The position numbers and the translations under genes were made by a program. A stretch of DNA of 49,535 nucleotides from an uncultured Aquimarina sp. GTDB lineage: Bacteria > Bacteroidota > Bacteroidia > Flavobacteriales > Flavobacteriaceae. Shown here one piece after another: positions 1-8,590 of the stretch. The stretch spans positions 1-49,535 of the forward strand of contig CANLRN010000027.1 in the NCBI GenBank assembly GCA_947493495.1, read 5' to 3'. The notes below the pieces were generated by a model that saw only the letters and a list, made by a program, of their open reading frames with translations, was not told the DNA's origin and ran no database searches. Each line of letters starts with the position of its first letter. Within the stretch, counting starts at the first letter, position 1.

Positions 1-159
1 TCAATAGGACAATTTGAAACGTAGAAGCTGCTTACCAGTTAGAAACTTTACGTTACAGTAAAAAAATGTCTATGAATCTGGGTTTAAGCAATGTTAACCT
101 TCGCTCAATTAGAATCACTAATAGGAGAATAGAATTTAAATTTTTAAAAACAAAAAAAG

Positions 160-459
160 ATGAAATCAATTACAAAACTTATTTTAAAAATCGGATTTAG
201 CATATGTATTTTTTTAACTTCATGCTCTGAAGAGGATGTAATAGAAGAACTTACAGGAGGTTGTGTTGCATTATCAGAGATCGAAGACTATGGTAATGCT
301 TTAGAACGTTTTTCTAATGATCCAAGTGTAAATAACTGCGAAGCTTTAAAAGCAGCATCTATAGCATATTTACAAGCATTAAAAGATTGTCCTTTTATAG
401 AAGATGCAGCTTTAGAAGAAACCTTACAAAATACTAGCGAATCTAGTTGCGAAGATTGA
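160..459 (+). CDS. Small putative lipoprotein, function unknown
   Basis: A 99-residue protein that I do not recognise. It opens with a basic, hydrophobic signal segment ending in a lipobox-like LTSC, so residue 22 is probably the lipidated cysteine and the mature part (about 78 residues, acidic) would sit on a membrane facing the periplasm or outside. The mature part has four further cysteines spread along it (GGC, NNC, DC, SSC), which could form two disulfides, and its middle is predicted helical. The ATG is preceded by an A-rich stretch, as is usual for this phylum. A rho-independent-like hairpin follows the stop, so it seems to be a single-gene unit. The gene is convergent with the DUF2141 gene, and a palindromic element lies between them. 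Confidence 0.7.
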   Translation: MKSITKLILKIGFSICIFLTSCSEEDVIEELTGGCVALSEIEDYGNALERFSNDPSVNNCEALKAASIAYLQALKDCPFIEDAALEETLQNTSESSCED

Positions 460-487
460 TAACTTTTATCATCATAATGCATATAGA

Positions 488-519
488 AAACCATCCAAAT
501 AAATTACCTTGGATGGTTT
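488..519 (+). terminator. Hairpin downstream of the small lipoprotein gene
   Basis: A perfect 11-bp stem (AAACCATCCAA / TTGGATGGTTT) with a 10-nt loop starts 29 bp after the stop codon. There is only a short T run after it, so it is a probable but not classical intrinsic terminator. Confidence 0.6.
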
Positions 520-577
520 CCTACCAAATAAACCCACCTTATGCATCAGAAAGCTTCATAACGAAGTTCTAATGTAA

Positions 578-738
578 TACGATTTACGAATAAAAATTTC
601 GCATCTAATGATATTCTTTTTCTACTATATTTTCTTCATAAAATGAAACAATAGCTATGGCTATTCTTTAATTTGATTCATCAATCTAGCGTAAAATCCT
701 TGCCATTATTTTTACGAAATTCTCATCCGTAAATCGTA
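578..738. mobile_element. 161-bp palindromic element (MITE-like), complete copy
   Basis: The ends are inverted repeats: 11 bp are perfect (TACGATTTACG / CGTAAATCGTA), and the match extends imperfectly to 24 bp with three mismatches (578-601 against the complement of 715-738). A small internal hairpin AATAGC-TATG-GCTATT lies near the middle. TAA flanks both ends (575-577 and 739-741) and may be a 3-bp target duplication. No protein is encoded. Bases 640-741 recur at 49434-49535 in opposite orientation with only two mismatches, which makes this an interspersed repeat rather than a local hairpin. The structure fits a non-autonomous miniature inverted-repeat element; the parent transposon is not identified. 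Confidence 0.7.
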
Positions 739-803
739 TAATAAGGTGAGTTAAAATGATTTTATTGATTGATGATAAGGTAAAAGTATAGTGTGTCGTT
801 TGA

Positions 804-1223
804 TTATAATCGAATCTCCATTGCTATATCTTCTGTATTAACTGTAAATTTTGCTTCACTCCACATAGGCGGTCCATAGCTCATAGTATTATTAGATACG
901 CCATAATTTTCTTTAGGCATTCCGTTTTCTTCAAAATCCATTCTCTCATTGTTATTGGCGTCATGTACACAAGAAATTCCATATTCTCCAGCAGGAATAT
1001 TAGTAAAAGTAATTTTTGCCAACCCATTTTTAATTTCTCCTTTTGCAGATTGAATTGGGGCTGCTTTCATAAATGTAGCTTCGTCGTACAATCCAAATAG
1101 CACTGTTCCATCAGAACTAGATACATTAGGAACTGTTACTGTGATAGTAATCCCATCCGTATTTTGTGCATTGCTAATAAAATTTATGGTCATCATCGTT
1201 AGAAATAATACTAGAGTTTTCAT
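804..1223 (-). CDS. DUF2141 domain protein, secreted
   Basis: A 139-residue protein with an N-terminal signal peptide (cleavage likely near SNAQ, residue 20) and one DUF2141 domain filling the rest: a beta-sandwich-like sequence with the family hallmarks GTVLFGLYD, an IPAGEYGISCVHDANNN turn and a C-terminal WSEAKFTV segment. The family is common in Bacteroidota and has no established function; it probably acts in the periplasm or at the outer membrane. A paralog lies at 44860-45285, next to a TonB-dependent receptor. This copy stands alone, convergent with the small lipoprotein. Family assignment is strong, role unknown. Confidence 0.85.
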   Translation of the reverse strand: MKTLVLFLTMMTINFISNAQNTDGITITVTVPNVSSSDGTVLFGLYDEATFMKAAPIQSAKGEIKNGLAKITFTNIPAGEYGISCVHDANNNERMDFEENGMPKENYGVSNNTMSYGPPMWSEAKFTVNTEDIAMEIRL

Positions 1224-1427
1224 TTGTTTTTTGTTTATTGATTTTTAGATGATTCAAAAGTCTATAAACTCATACTGATTTTATAAAGTATCTTACCCAA
1301 CTGTAGCATTTACCTGATGAATTGTTGATTGGTAGATTTTGGGTTTAAGATGTGAGTTTTTTTTGGTGTGGGTCTCAGGGTTTTTGGGTATTATTTACGA
1401 CTATCTATATCAGGGACGTACAACGTA

Positions 1428-1461
1428 CATAATTCATAATTCATAATTCTGAATTCATAAT
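1428..1461. repeat. Heptamer tandem repeat CATAATT
   Basis: Three perfect tandem copies of CATAATT (1428-1448) are followed, after a 6-bp break, by a fourth (1455-1461) that runs into the stop codon of the DUF58 gene. The rest of the gap from 1224 to 1460 is AT-rich and shows no gene. Confidence 0.75.
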
Positions 1462-2795
1462 TATAAAATTCCTCTAGCCTTAATTTCCAGATATTTGTTA
1501 ATGGTATTTACAGTAAGATCTTCTGGAGCGGTGAGTACAGTTTGGATTCCGTGTTTTTGTAGTTCTTTTATCATTATTTTTTTATCGTAGGCAAACTGTT
1601 GTGCAATGGTTTGATCGTAGATAGCTTGTACATCTTCAGTTTTTTGGTAGATCAGTTGATTCAATTCTGTGTTTTCAAAGAAAATAACAACTAGTACATG
1701 TTTTTTTGCCAATGCTTGTAAAAAAGGAAGCTGTCTTTTTAAAGCTGATATATGCTCAAAATTGGTGTATAATAATAATAAGCTACGATGATTGATATAT
1801 CGCTTAACGTGACCGTACAAGAGACCAAAATCCGAATCCATAAACTGAGTCTTAATATTGTACAACGACTCTGAGATGTTATTGATATATGTTTTTTTTC
1901 CGTTTGATGGCAAAAAATTAGTTACGCTATCAGAAAAAGTAAGCATGCCTACCTTATCGTGTTTTTTTAATGCAATATTAGAAAAAGCCAAACAGCTATT
2001 AATTGCATAATCTAATAAACTTAGTTCATTAAACGGCATTTTCATCACTCGGCTGGCATCGATGATAGAATAAATAGGTTGTGATTTTTCATCCTGAAAT
2101 TGATTGACCATTAGATTACCGTGCTTGGCTGTGGCTTTCCAATTGATCGTTCGTATATCATCTCCGTTAACGTATTCTTTTATTTGTTCGAACTCCATAG
2201 TATGGCCGATGCGCCTAATTTTTTTGAGTCCAAATAGCGTAAGTTTATTATCAATTGCCAGGAAATCATATTTTTTCATTTGTATAAATGAAGGATATAT
2301 CTTAACCATTGCTGCAGTATCAAAACTATATCTGCGTTTTACTAAGTATACTTTGGTCATGGTATATACGTGTAAACTGCCGAAAATATATTCTCCTCGC
2401 TCCACAGGTCGTAATGAGTATTGAAAATCCACAGCTGATTTTGGAGGAACAGTTATATTTTTAAGGAAATCTCTTTTTTGAAACTGAATCGGGATTTCGT
2501 CTATAATTTCTGTATGTACTGTAAATGAATACCTATTCTGTATCCGAATAGGAACAGCATTATGATCACTATTAGAAAATTTTTCTGGCACTATTCTATT
2601 TGCTTTAATCCCTTGTTTGTTAGTATATAGGATCACTGTGTCAAATAAAAATAGGATTAGTAACCCCCATACTAATAACCAAGCAATTGGATATAAAGGC
2701 CTAAACCAATAGGATACTAAAAATAGTACAGCGATGCTAGCAAGTATATAAAATACACGACTGGTTAGATATAAGGATTTATAGAATTTAATCAC
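1461..2795 (-). CDS. DUF58 domain protein
   Basis: A 444-residue membrane-anchored protein: two hydrophobic segments at about residues 12-55, a beta-rich middle region, then the DUF58 core with the family motif around YVNGDDIRTINWKATAKHG, followed by a von Willebrand A-like fold. In many bacteria DUF58 proteins are encoded beside a MoxR-type AAA ATPase and are thought to be its client or adaptor in assembling membrane or envelope complexes. Here it is the last gene of the operon, 2 bp after the MoxR gene. The family call is firm, the biological role is not known. Confidence 0.88.
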   Translation of the reverse strand: MIKFYKSLYLTSRVFYILASIAVLFLVSYWFRPLYPIAWLLVWGLLILFLFDTVILYTNKQGIKANRIVPEKFSNSDHNAVPIRIQNRYSFTVHTEIIDEIPIQFQKRDFLKNITVPPKSAVDFQYSLRPVERGEYIFGSLHVYTMTKVYLVKRRYSFDTAAMVKIYPSFIQMKKYDFLAIDNKLTLFGLKKIRRIGHTMEFEQIKEYVNGDDIRTINWKATAKHGNLMVNQFQDEKSQPIYSIIDASRVMKMPFNELSLLDYAINSCLAFSNIALKKHDKVGMLTFSDSVTNFLPSNGKKTYINNISESLYNIKTQFMDSDFGLLYGHVKRYINHRSLLLLYTNFEHISALKRQLPFLQALAKKHVLVVIFFENTELNQLIYQKTEDVQAIYDQTIAQQFAYDKKIMIKELQKHGIQTVLTAPEDLTVNTINKYLEIKARGIL

Positions 2796-2797
2796 AG

Positions 2798-3832
2798 TTA
2801 TCTTGGGATTTCTACGGATTGTATAATCATCTCTATTACATTTTCTGTGGTCATTCCTTCCATTTCTCTTTCTGGGGATAAGATAATTCTATGTCGTAAT
2901 ACAGGGAATAATGATTTTTTGATATCTTCTGGGGTTACAAAATCTCTCCCATGAATAGCGGCAAAAGCTTTTGAGGCATTCATTACAGCTAATGATGCAC
3001 GTGGCGAGCCGCCTAGATATAAATGCGGGTGGGTTCTGGTCTTGGTAACTATTTCTGCAATGTAGGCCAAGATTTTTTCTTCGATGATGATTTCTTGTGT
3101 TTTGTTTTTAAATTCTATTAATTTCTCTGGCGATAATACTGCATCAACCATTTCTAATGGTTTTTGTGTCTTACGTTCGTGGTGCGTTTTTAGAATATGA
3201 ATTTCTTCTTGTAACGAAGGGTAATCTACTTTGATTTTAAATAAAAAACGGTCTAATTGTGCTTCTGGTAATGCATATGTGCCTTCTTGTTCTACAGGAT
3301 TCTGAGTGGCTAGTACCATAAAAGGCGGTTCCATGATATACTTAATGCCGTCTACAGTGACTTGCCGTTCTTCCATAACCTCAAACAATGCCGCTTGTGT
3401 TTTTGCAGGAGCACGGTTGATTTCATCGATCAGCACCATATTAGAAAATATAGGGCCTTTCTTAAATTCGAAATCACTGGTTTTCATATTAAGGATGGAG
3501 GTACCTAGTACATCGCTAGGCATTAAATCTGGGGTGAACTGAATTCTATTAAATCCAGTTTTTAAGGTTTTTGCAAATAGTTTTGCAGTGATTGTTTTTG
3601 CGATTCCTGGAACTCCTTCGATAAGTACGTGACCGCTAGAGAGTAAGGATACAATTAGCAATTCTATGAAATCTTGCTGCCCTACAATTACTTTTGCCAA
3701 TTCTGATTTTAATTGTTCTACAGCTTGTTGTAACTCGCTAAGATCAATTCTATTTTCAAAACTTAGATTTTCTTGTTGCTTCTCTATTTCAGGATTTTGA
3801 TTAGATGCTATGTTATTGTCTTCGTTTTCCAT
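2798..3832 (-). CDS. MoxR-family AAA+ ATPase
   Basis: A 344-residue cytoplasmic ATPase. It has the MoxR form of the Walker A loop (GVPGIAKT), Walker B LIDEINRAP, the sensor region ATQNPVEQEGTYALPEAQLD and the C-terminal lid domain (GGSPRASLAVMNASKAFA). MoxR ATPases work as chaperone-like remodelling enzymes, usually with a DUF58/VWA partner; that partner is the next gene, 2 bp away. The first 30 residues are acidic and low-complexity. It shares the operon with DUF4350, DUF4129 and SpoIIM-like membrane proteins, so it probably acts on a membrane complex formed by these products (inference). Confidence 0.93.
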   Translation of the reverse strand: MENEDNNIASNQNPEIEKQQENLSFENRIDLSELQQAVEQLKSELAKVIVGQQDFIELLIVSLLSSGHVLIEGVPGIAKTITAKLFAKTLKTGFNRIQFTPDLMPSDVLGTSILNMKTSDFEFKKGPIFSNMVLIDEINRAPAKTQAALFEVMEERQVTVDGIKYIMEPPFMVLATQNPVEQEGTYALPEAQLDRFLFKIKVDYPSLQEEIHILKTHHERKTQKPLEMVDAVLSPEKLIEFKNKTQEIIIEEKILAYIAEIVTKTRTHPHLYLGGSPRASLAVMNASKAFAAIHGRDFVTPEDIKKSLFPVLRHRIILSPEREMEGMTTENVIEMIIQSVEIPR

Positions 3833-3877
3833 AGTTATTTATTGCTTACTTATTATAATAGGGGATATGCCTTTTAT

Positions 3878-5083
3878 TTAAGTTTTGTTTTTAAATTTAG
3901 TGATGAGTTTATATAATTGCATTAATTCTACTTGTTGTACAGCTTTTTTTGTGTTCAATTCTTTGAAATAGCGAAATAATGCATGAGTATCTTCTATTGT
4001 ATTATTACTTCTGGCAGCAATATTTTTTAACGTTTTTTCATCTAGTGTATCTGTAGGGGTTCTCAATTCATTACGCACATACTCCAAAAATAATAGATTT
4101 TGTTTTGCTACAATTTCTTTATGTTGTTGTTTTTCGAAATACATGCCACTAATTGTACGAGTAAAAGCTACGGTTTGGTTTTTTAAAGGCTCTATAATCG
4201 GGATACTACGTTGTTTACGTTTTCCTTCAAATAAAACAAATAATAAGGTTCCTAGAAGAAGTGTGTAATACGCCCATTTTAGATACCTATTTTGTAGCAA
4301 GAAAAATAGAGGAGAGGTATAAAATGTTTTTCCAGCTTTGTAATGGTTATCCCAGAGAAGGGTAGTATTAGGTTTTATATATGCCAATAAATTTTGTGTA
4401 TACTCGTAGTTATTTTCTTTTAGCATAAAATAATTACTAAAGGCCTCAGGAAAAGTATGGAGAACTATTTCTCCCTTACCAAAATCTTGCTGTATATAAT
4501 TAAGTTTAGGACTATTGATTTGTAGTGTATCATTGTATAATTGAGATACTCCCAGTACAGAAGTTCGCGATGTGTCAATTTCGCTAAAATAAGGACTCTT
4601 TATATCCCTGTCATAGAGATAAGGCTCGGTAGTTTTTAGATTGTTGTTTACCAGAGCAACCATAGGTTTGGTAGCAATAGAATTCAAAGCTACAAGATGA
4701 TCAGTAGCTATGAGTAATGTGTCTAATAGATTATCACTAATAGATTTTGCTGATACAAAAAGAAGATTTCCTTGTGCTACCCATTGCAATATGCGATCTA
4801 ATTCGGCCTGATCAAAATTAACAGTACCATTAATGAATACGTAAGTCCCTGAAATGGAATCATTATCAGATAAAAATTCATAAGGAGGCTGGTTAACATC
4901 TTTAAGATCATATACTTTATCTATAAGATTATAGGAAGCAAAAGTGCCCATTGGGATTTTATCTGTTTTTGCATAACTAGGAAACCAATTGATAGGATCT
5001 GCTTCATTAGCTTCTAAAAAAGTGAGAATACCTATAGCAGCAATGATAATTATAATGATTATTTTATTTCTCTTAGATACCAA
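3878..5083 (-). CDS. DUF4350 domain protein
   Basis: A 401-residue bitopic membrane protein: one TM segment at about residues 7-23, an extracytoplasmic region of roughly 240 residues that contains the DUF4350 domain (features such as GTYVFINGTVNF and GKGEIVLHTFPEAFSNYF resemble a glutamine-amidotransferase-like fold without a visible catalytic triad), a second TM segment at about 268-287, and a basic cytoplasmic tail of about 110 residues. The start lies 2 bp after the stop of the DUF4129 gene, indicating translational coupling; 45 bp separate it from the MoxR gene. Function unknown; the cytoplasmic tail is a plausible contact for the MoxR ATPase. Confidence 0.8.
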   Translation of the reverse strand: MVSKRNKIIIIIIIAAIGILTFLEANEADPINWFPSYAKTDKIPMGTFASYNLIDKVYDLKDVNQPPYEFLSDNDSISGTYVFINGTVNFDQAELDRILQWVAQGNLLFVSAKSISDNLLDTLLIATDHLVALNSIATKPMVALVNNNLKTTEPYLYDRDIKSPYFSEIDTSRTSVLGVSQLYNDTLQINSPKLNYIQQDFGKGEIVLHTFPEAFSNYFMLKENNYEYTQNLLAYIKPNTTLLWDNHYKAGKTFYTSPLFFLLQNRYLKWAYYTLLLGTLLFVLFEGKRKQRSIPIIEPLKNQTVAFTRTISGMYFEKQQHKEIVAKQNLLFLEYVRNELRTPTDTLDEKTLKNIAARSNNTIEDTHALFRYFKELNTKKAVQQVELMQLYKLITKFKNKT

Positions 5084-5085
5084 AA

Positions 5086-5835
5086 TTAGCGATGTAAACT
5101 ATTAGTTAACGATTCGAATTTTTGCGCTGCCGTATGGTATGATTTCTCATTGATTTCAAAACTCCCATACCATATAAAATCATATAATCTAGTGATATTT
5201 CTGAATTGTTTTTTTACGGCATCATCAGTAAGCTCTTTGATATAATCTGTATTTGTTTTTTGGGATTCCCAGATGATATATTCTGTGTCAGATAAGTTTT
5301 TCAATACAGACAGATAATAGTAACGGATGGCCAGTCGATAATTCTTATGTTGTAGTGCTTTGTCTATTAAGAGTTGAATATCTTGGTTTTGAATGATATC
5401 CTCATCTTCTGTAAGTTGTACCTGAGGCGGTGTTTGTTTTTCTAGCAAAAGCTCTTTGGGATTAACTCGCATAAATAACCAAACTAATAACACAAGCACA
5501 GCCAGTACTATAATATATGGGAGTATTGTAAAAAAGACTTTCCAAAAACCGGTAAATTCGTTGACATTAAATAACCATTTAAAAAAACGACTAAAAACCT
5601 GTCCTATCCATTTCTTAAATCTTGTCCACCAATTTTCGGTTTCTACCGATTCTATATAATTAAAATCAGGATTTTCTTTATATTGTTTAATCGTTTCTGT
5701 ATCAAGTTGTGTTACTTCTCTAGTGCTATCCAAGTCATATATCACTACTTTAGACTCAGTCATAGCAATACTGTCCTGGATCATTGCAGATATAGGACAT
5801 GATACTAGAAAAAAAAGAATATAAAGTGTTTTCAA
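5086..5835 (-). CDS. DUF4129 domain protein
   Basis: A 249-residue protein with an N-terminal signal or anchor segment, an extracytoplasmic stretch, a strong TM segment at about residues 98-120 and a C-terminal cytoplasmic DUF4129 domain (hallmarks YRLAIRYYYLSVLKNL and the tryptophan in FIWYGSFEINEKSY). DUF4129 domains often accompany transglutaminase-like or MoxR/DUF58 genes. It lies 1 bp downstream of the preceding membrane-protein gene and 2 bp upstream of DUF4350, deep within one operon. No enzymatic residues can be named. Confidence 0.8.
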   Translation of the reverse strand: MKTLYILFFLVSCPISAMIQDSIAMTESKVVIYDLDSTREVTQLDTETIKQYKENPDFNYIESVETENWWTRFKKWIGQVFSRFFKWLFNVNEFTGFWKVFFTILPYIIVLAVLVLLVWLFMRVNPKELLLEKQTPPQVQLTEDEDIIQNQDIQLLIDKALQHKNYRLAIRYYYLSVLKNLSDTEYIIWESQKTNTDYIKELTDDAVKKQFRNITRLYDFIWYGSFEINEKSYHTAAQKFESLTNSLHR

Positions 5836-5836
5836 T

Positions 5837-6724
5837 TTAATCAGATTTACCTAAAGAATCAATTTGCTCTAATGTTCCAGTGTGGTGTTTCGTTTCATTT
5901 AGGTTAAAATAAATAAAGGCGCTGGATACTGCAGTAAGCGTATAAATAACAAAATACCTTATAAGATCTCCCACAACGCTTAATGTAATACTCACCCAAT
6001 CCACCAAACTAGAAGGATCTGCATAAGAACCTTCTGTTGCAAATGTAAATCCTTTTATGATTCCATAAATAAAACCAGGTATCGCAAAAATAGCTCCGAT
6101 AAGTGCACCTATAATACCAACTACTAATAGAGTAGCAAAAGTAATCCACCATTCGTTTTTAACTAATTGGAAGCTGTCATTGATAGCATCAAAAGATCCT
6201 CTGCTACGGAAAACAAGTATCGAGAATACTAAACTCATAGGAACGTACAAATAGATACCAGGAATAACGCATAATACAAGACCAAAACCAATGATTAAAT
6301 TAGATAATATAGAAAGCCCTATTATTTTTAAAAAATCTTTTTTTACGCCTTCTTTTACTTCTACAGTATTTACGATTCCTTTATTGTTTACATATGATTT
6401 GATATAATTAAGTATGGTGCCAAAAAGAACACCATAAAATACAACTCCAGCTATGAATAGTAGTAAGGCTGATAATATCATTAATCCAATATTTAGATTT
6501 TCGATATTGGAATTTTCTGAATAGATTCCTATAGAACCAAGAAAATCAGAATAAACATAAGTCATAAAAACTAATGCGACTAGAAATAGTACAATAGCAA
6601 TAGCAGATGTTTTTAGTAATACCGAAAATAAATTTTTGAAATTAGTTCTCAGAAATGCAAAAGTATCTGTAAGAATTTCTCCTAACTCTCTTTTCTTTTT
6701 AAATTCTATGTAGTTATCGTTCAT
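5837..6724 (-). CDS. Multi-pass inner-membrane protein, unknown function
   Basis: A 295-residue protein with about six hydrophobic helices separated by short loops, opening with a cytoplasmic segment EFKKKRELGEILTDTF. The layout resembles the membrane domain seen fused to glycerophosphodiester phosphodiesterases and in YciC/DUF975-type proteins, but no enzyme domain is attached and I do not assign a family firmly. Its ATG overlaps the stop codon of the SpoIIM-like gene by four bases, so the two are probably translated in a coupled way. Confidence 0.75.
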   Translation of the reverse strand: MNDNYIEFKKKRELGEILTDTFAFLRTNFKNLFSVLLKTSAIAIVLFLVALVFMTYVYSDFLGSIGIYSENSNIENLNIGLMILSALLLFIAGVVFYGVLFGTILNYIKSYVNNKGIVNTVEVKEGVKKDFLKIIGLSILSNLIIGFGLVLCVIPGIYLYVPMSLVFSILVFRSRGSFDAINDSFQLVKNEWWITFATLLVVGIIGALIGAIFAIPGFIYGIIKGFTFATEGSYADPSSLVDWVSITLSVVGDLIRYFVIYTLTAVSSAFIYFNLNETKHHTGTLEQIDSLGKSD

Positions 6725-7689
6725 ATATTAGATAGTGTTGATTTTTTATATAATATTCTAGGATAGATCACATAATAAAAAAGAATCAATCCTAGTGATA
6801 ATGCAATGATAGTAATAGCCAGTACATCTGGCATTTCGGTATGTCGAGTAACGAATCCTTCTAGAAAACCTGCAACAATAAAAAAGGGGACTGTACTGAT
6901 TACAATTTTAAGGCCTGCCTTAACTCCTTTTACAAAAGAAGTAAGTCGTGTATAGGTTTTCGGAAACAAGATAGAATTACCGACTACTAATCCAGCACAT
7001 CCAGCAATAATAATCACAGAAATTTCTATTGTTCCATGTATCCAGATGGTTCGGGCACTTTCCCATAGTAATCCTTTGTCATAAAAGAAATACTGGAATG
7101 ACCCTAGCATTATAAAATTTTGCATAAGCATAAAGATAGTCCCTATGCCTAGCATAATGCCAAAAACGAAACAATATAATGCTACACGGACATTATTAAT
7201 GGTAATTCCTAAAAACATATCTGTTTCTTCCATTTTTTTATAGACAGCCATAGGATCTCCTTTATCGATGTTTTCTAGTGTCATATTTACATATCCATCT
7301 CCAAGAATAGACCTCACAAAAGCTCCATCCGTTGCTGATGAGTAAGCTCCAATAGCAGTAAAAAGGGCAGCTACCAAAAAAGTAATGAGCAATTCTTTCT
7401 GATAAGTATAAAATTCTAAAGGAAATTCTTGGACCCAAAAAGAATACAGTCTGTTCTTCTTTTCTTTTTTGGTTTTATATATTTTTTGATGCGCGTTAGA
7501 TGCAAGCCCGTTTAAGTAGTTAAGTGTTTGACTACTAGGATAAAAAGTTCTGGCATAACTTAGGTGATCTGTAATCTCTACATATAAATTAGAGAGTTCA
7601 TCAGGAGGTATTTGAGCATTATTAAGCAGAACACTTTCAAATCTTAACCATTTATCTTTATTTTGCTTCACAAAAGCCGCCTCACGCAT
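6721..7689 (-). CDS. SpoIIM-family (stage II sporulation protein M-like) membrane protein
   Basis: A 322-residue integral membrane protein. The N-terminal 100 residues are soluble (MREAAFVKQNKDKW is the typical opening of this family in Bacteroidota), followed by about six TM segments with SpoIIM hallmarks (NNVRVALYCFVFGIMLGIGT; HGTIEISVIIIAGCAGL). In spore formers SpoIIM belongs to the engulfment complex; this organism has no sign of sporulation, so the name is only a family label. It is the first gene of the six-gene minus-strand operon and is divergent from the RDD gene 36 bp away, suggesting a shared promoter region. Confidence 0.85.
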   Translation of the reverse strand: MREAAFVKQNKDKWLRFESVLLNNAQIPPDELSNLYVEITDHLSYARTFYPSSQTLNYLNGLASNAHQKIYKTKKEKKNRLYSFWVQEFPLEFYTYQKELLITFLVAALFTAIGAYSSATDGAFVRSILGDGYVNMTLENIDKGDPMAVYKKMEETDMFLGITINNVRVALYCFVFGIMLGIGTIFMLMQNFIMLGSFQYFFYDKGLLWESARTIWIHGTIEISVIIIAGCAGLVVGNSILFPKTYTRLTSFVKGVKAGLKIVISTVPFFIVAGFLEGFVTRHTEMPDVLAITIIALSLGLILFYYVIYPRILYKKSTLSNI

Positions 7690-7725
7690 GGATCAAAAAT
7701 TAGGAGCTTCAAAGAAACATAATTA

Positions 7726-8442
7726 ATGGATAATTTTCAAATAGAAACTGCTCAAAATGTGAGTATACAGCAAAATGCAGCAGGAATAGCAGAGAGAATC
7801 TTAGCTTTTTTAATTGATTTACTAATTTTGATTGCATATGTTATTGTAATTATGTTCATTATAAGAGCTATTAATACTGACTTAGGTCAAGGATGGGCAC
7901 TTCAATTAATCTTTGGATTGCCTATATTTTTGTATCATCTACTATGGGAGACTTTTTGGGATGGTAGATCCCCAGGAAAAGCTACTTTAAAGCTACGAGT
8001 AGTACGGTTAGACGGTTCTAGAGCTTCTTTTTCTAATTATCTTATTCGTTGGCTATTACGTGTATTAGATATTACATTAGTATCTGGTGGGGTAGCAGTG
8101 GTAGCTATTTTGTTTAAGGGAACCGGACAACGATTGGGTGATATGGCAGCAACTACTACCGTAATTAGTGAAAAACAACGTGTAACATTTAATGAAACCA
8201 TTCTAGTAGATATACCAGATGGTTATGTACCCGTATATCCACAAGTAACCGTGTTTAGTGATGCTGAGATGCGTAAGATTAAAAGTATATATACTAATGC
8301 TAAAAGACACGGAGATCATAACATTATTTTAGAATTGTCTAATAAAGTAAGCGGCTTAATGGATGTTACTCCACAAGAAAAACCACTACAGTTCTTATCT
8401 AAAGTAGTAGAAGATTACAATTATTATACGCAGCAATTGTAA
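7726..8442 (+). CDS. RDD family membrane protein
   Basis: A 238-residue protein with an N-terminal RDD domain: AERILAFLIDLLIL carries the conserved Arg and Asp, and WDGRSPGKATLKLRVV the second signature. There are three or four TM helices up to about residue 140, then a soluble C-terminal tail. RDD proteins are thought to act in transport or envelope homeostasis; none of that is proven for this subgroup. It is transcribed away from the SpoIIM/MoxR operon, an arrangement I know as common in flavobacteria, so it probably belongs to the same functional module. Confidence 0.87.
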   Translation: MDNFQIETAQNVSIQQNAAGIAERILAFLIDLLILIAYVIVIMFIIRAINTDLGQGWALQLIFGLPIFLYHLLWETFWDGRSPGKATLKLRVVRLDGSRASFSNYLIRWLLRVLDITLVSGGVAVVAILFKGTGQRLGDMAATTTVISEKQRVTFNETILVDIPDGYVPVYPQVTVFSDAEMRKIKSIYTNAKRHGDHNIILELSNKVSGLMDVTPQEKPLQFLSKVVEDYNYYTQQL

Positions 8443-8453
8443 GTGAAAAAAGT

Positions 8454-8494
8454 ATAAATGTAAAATGATAAATGTAAAATGATAAATGTAAAAG
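8454..8494. repeat. Tandem repeat of a 14-bp unit
   Basis: ATAAATGTAAAATG is repeated almost three times (8454-8467, 8468-8481, 8482-8494 incomplete). The unit itself is two related heptamers. It starts 12 bp after the RDD stop codon. Confidence 0.75.
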
Positions 8495-8527
8495 TAGAAA
8501 CACGAAATAGGGAGTAATGTATGCTCT

Positions 8528-8555
8528 GATACCCGATACCTGATACCAGATTCCT
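8528..8555. repeat. Heptamer tandem repeat GATACCN
   Basis: Four consecutive heptamers read GATACCC, GATACCT, GATACCA and GATTCCT. The array lies between the ends of the convergent RDD and cyclophilin genes, 33 bp from the 14-bp array. Confidence 0.75.
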
Positions 8556-8590
8556 GAAATACTAAAGTATAGAGTATTTGGAACTCAGAA

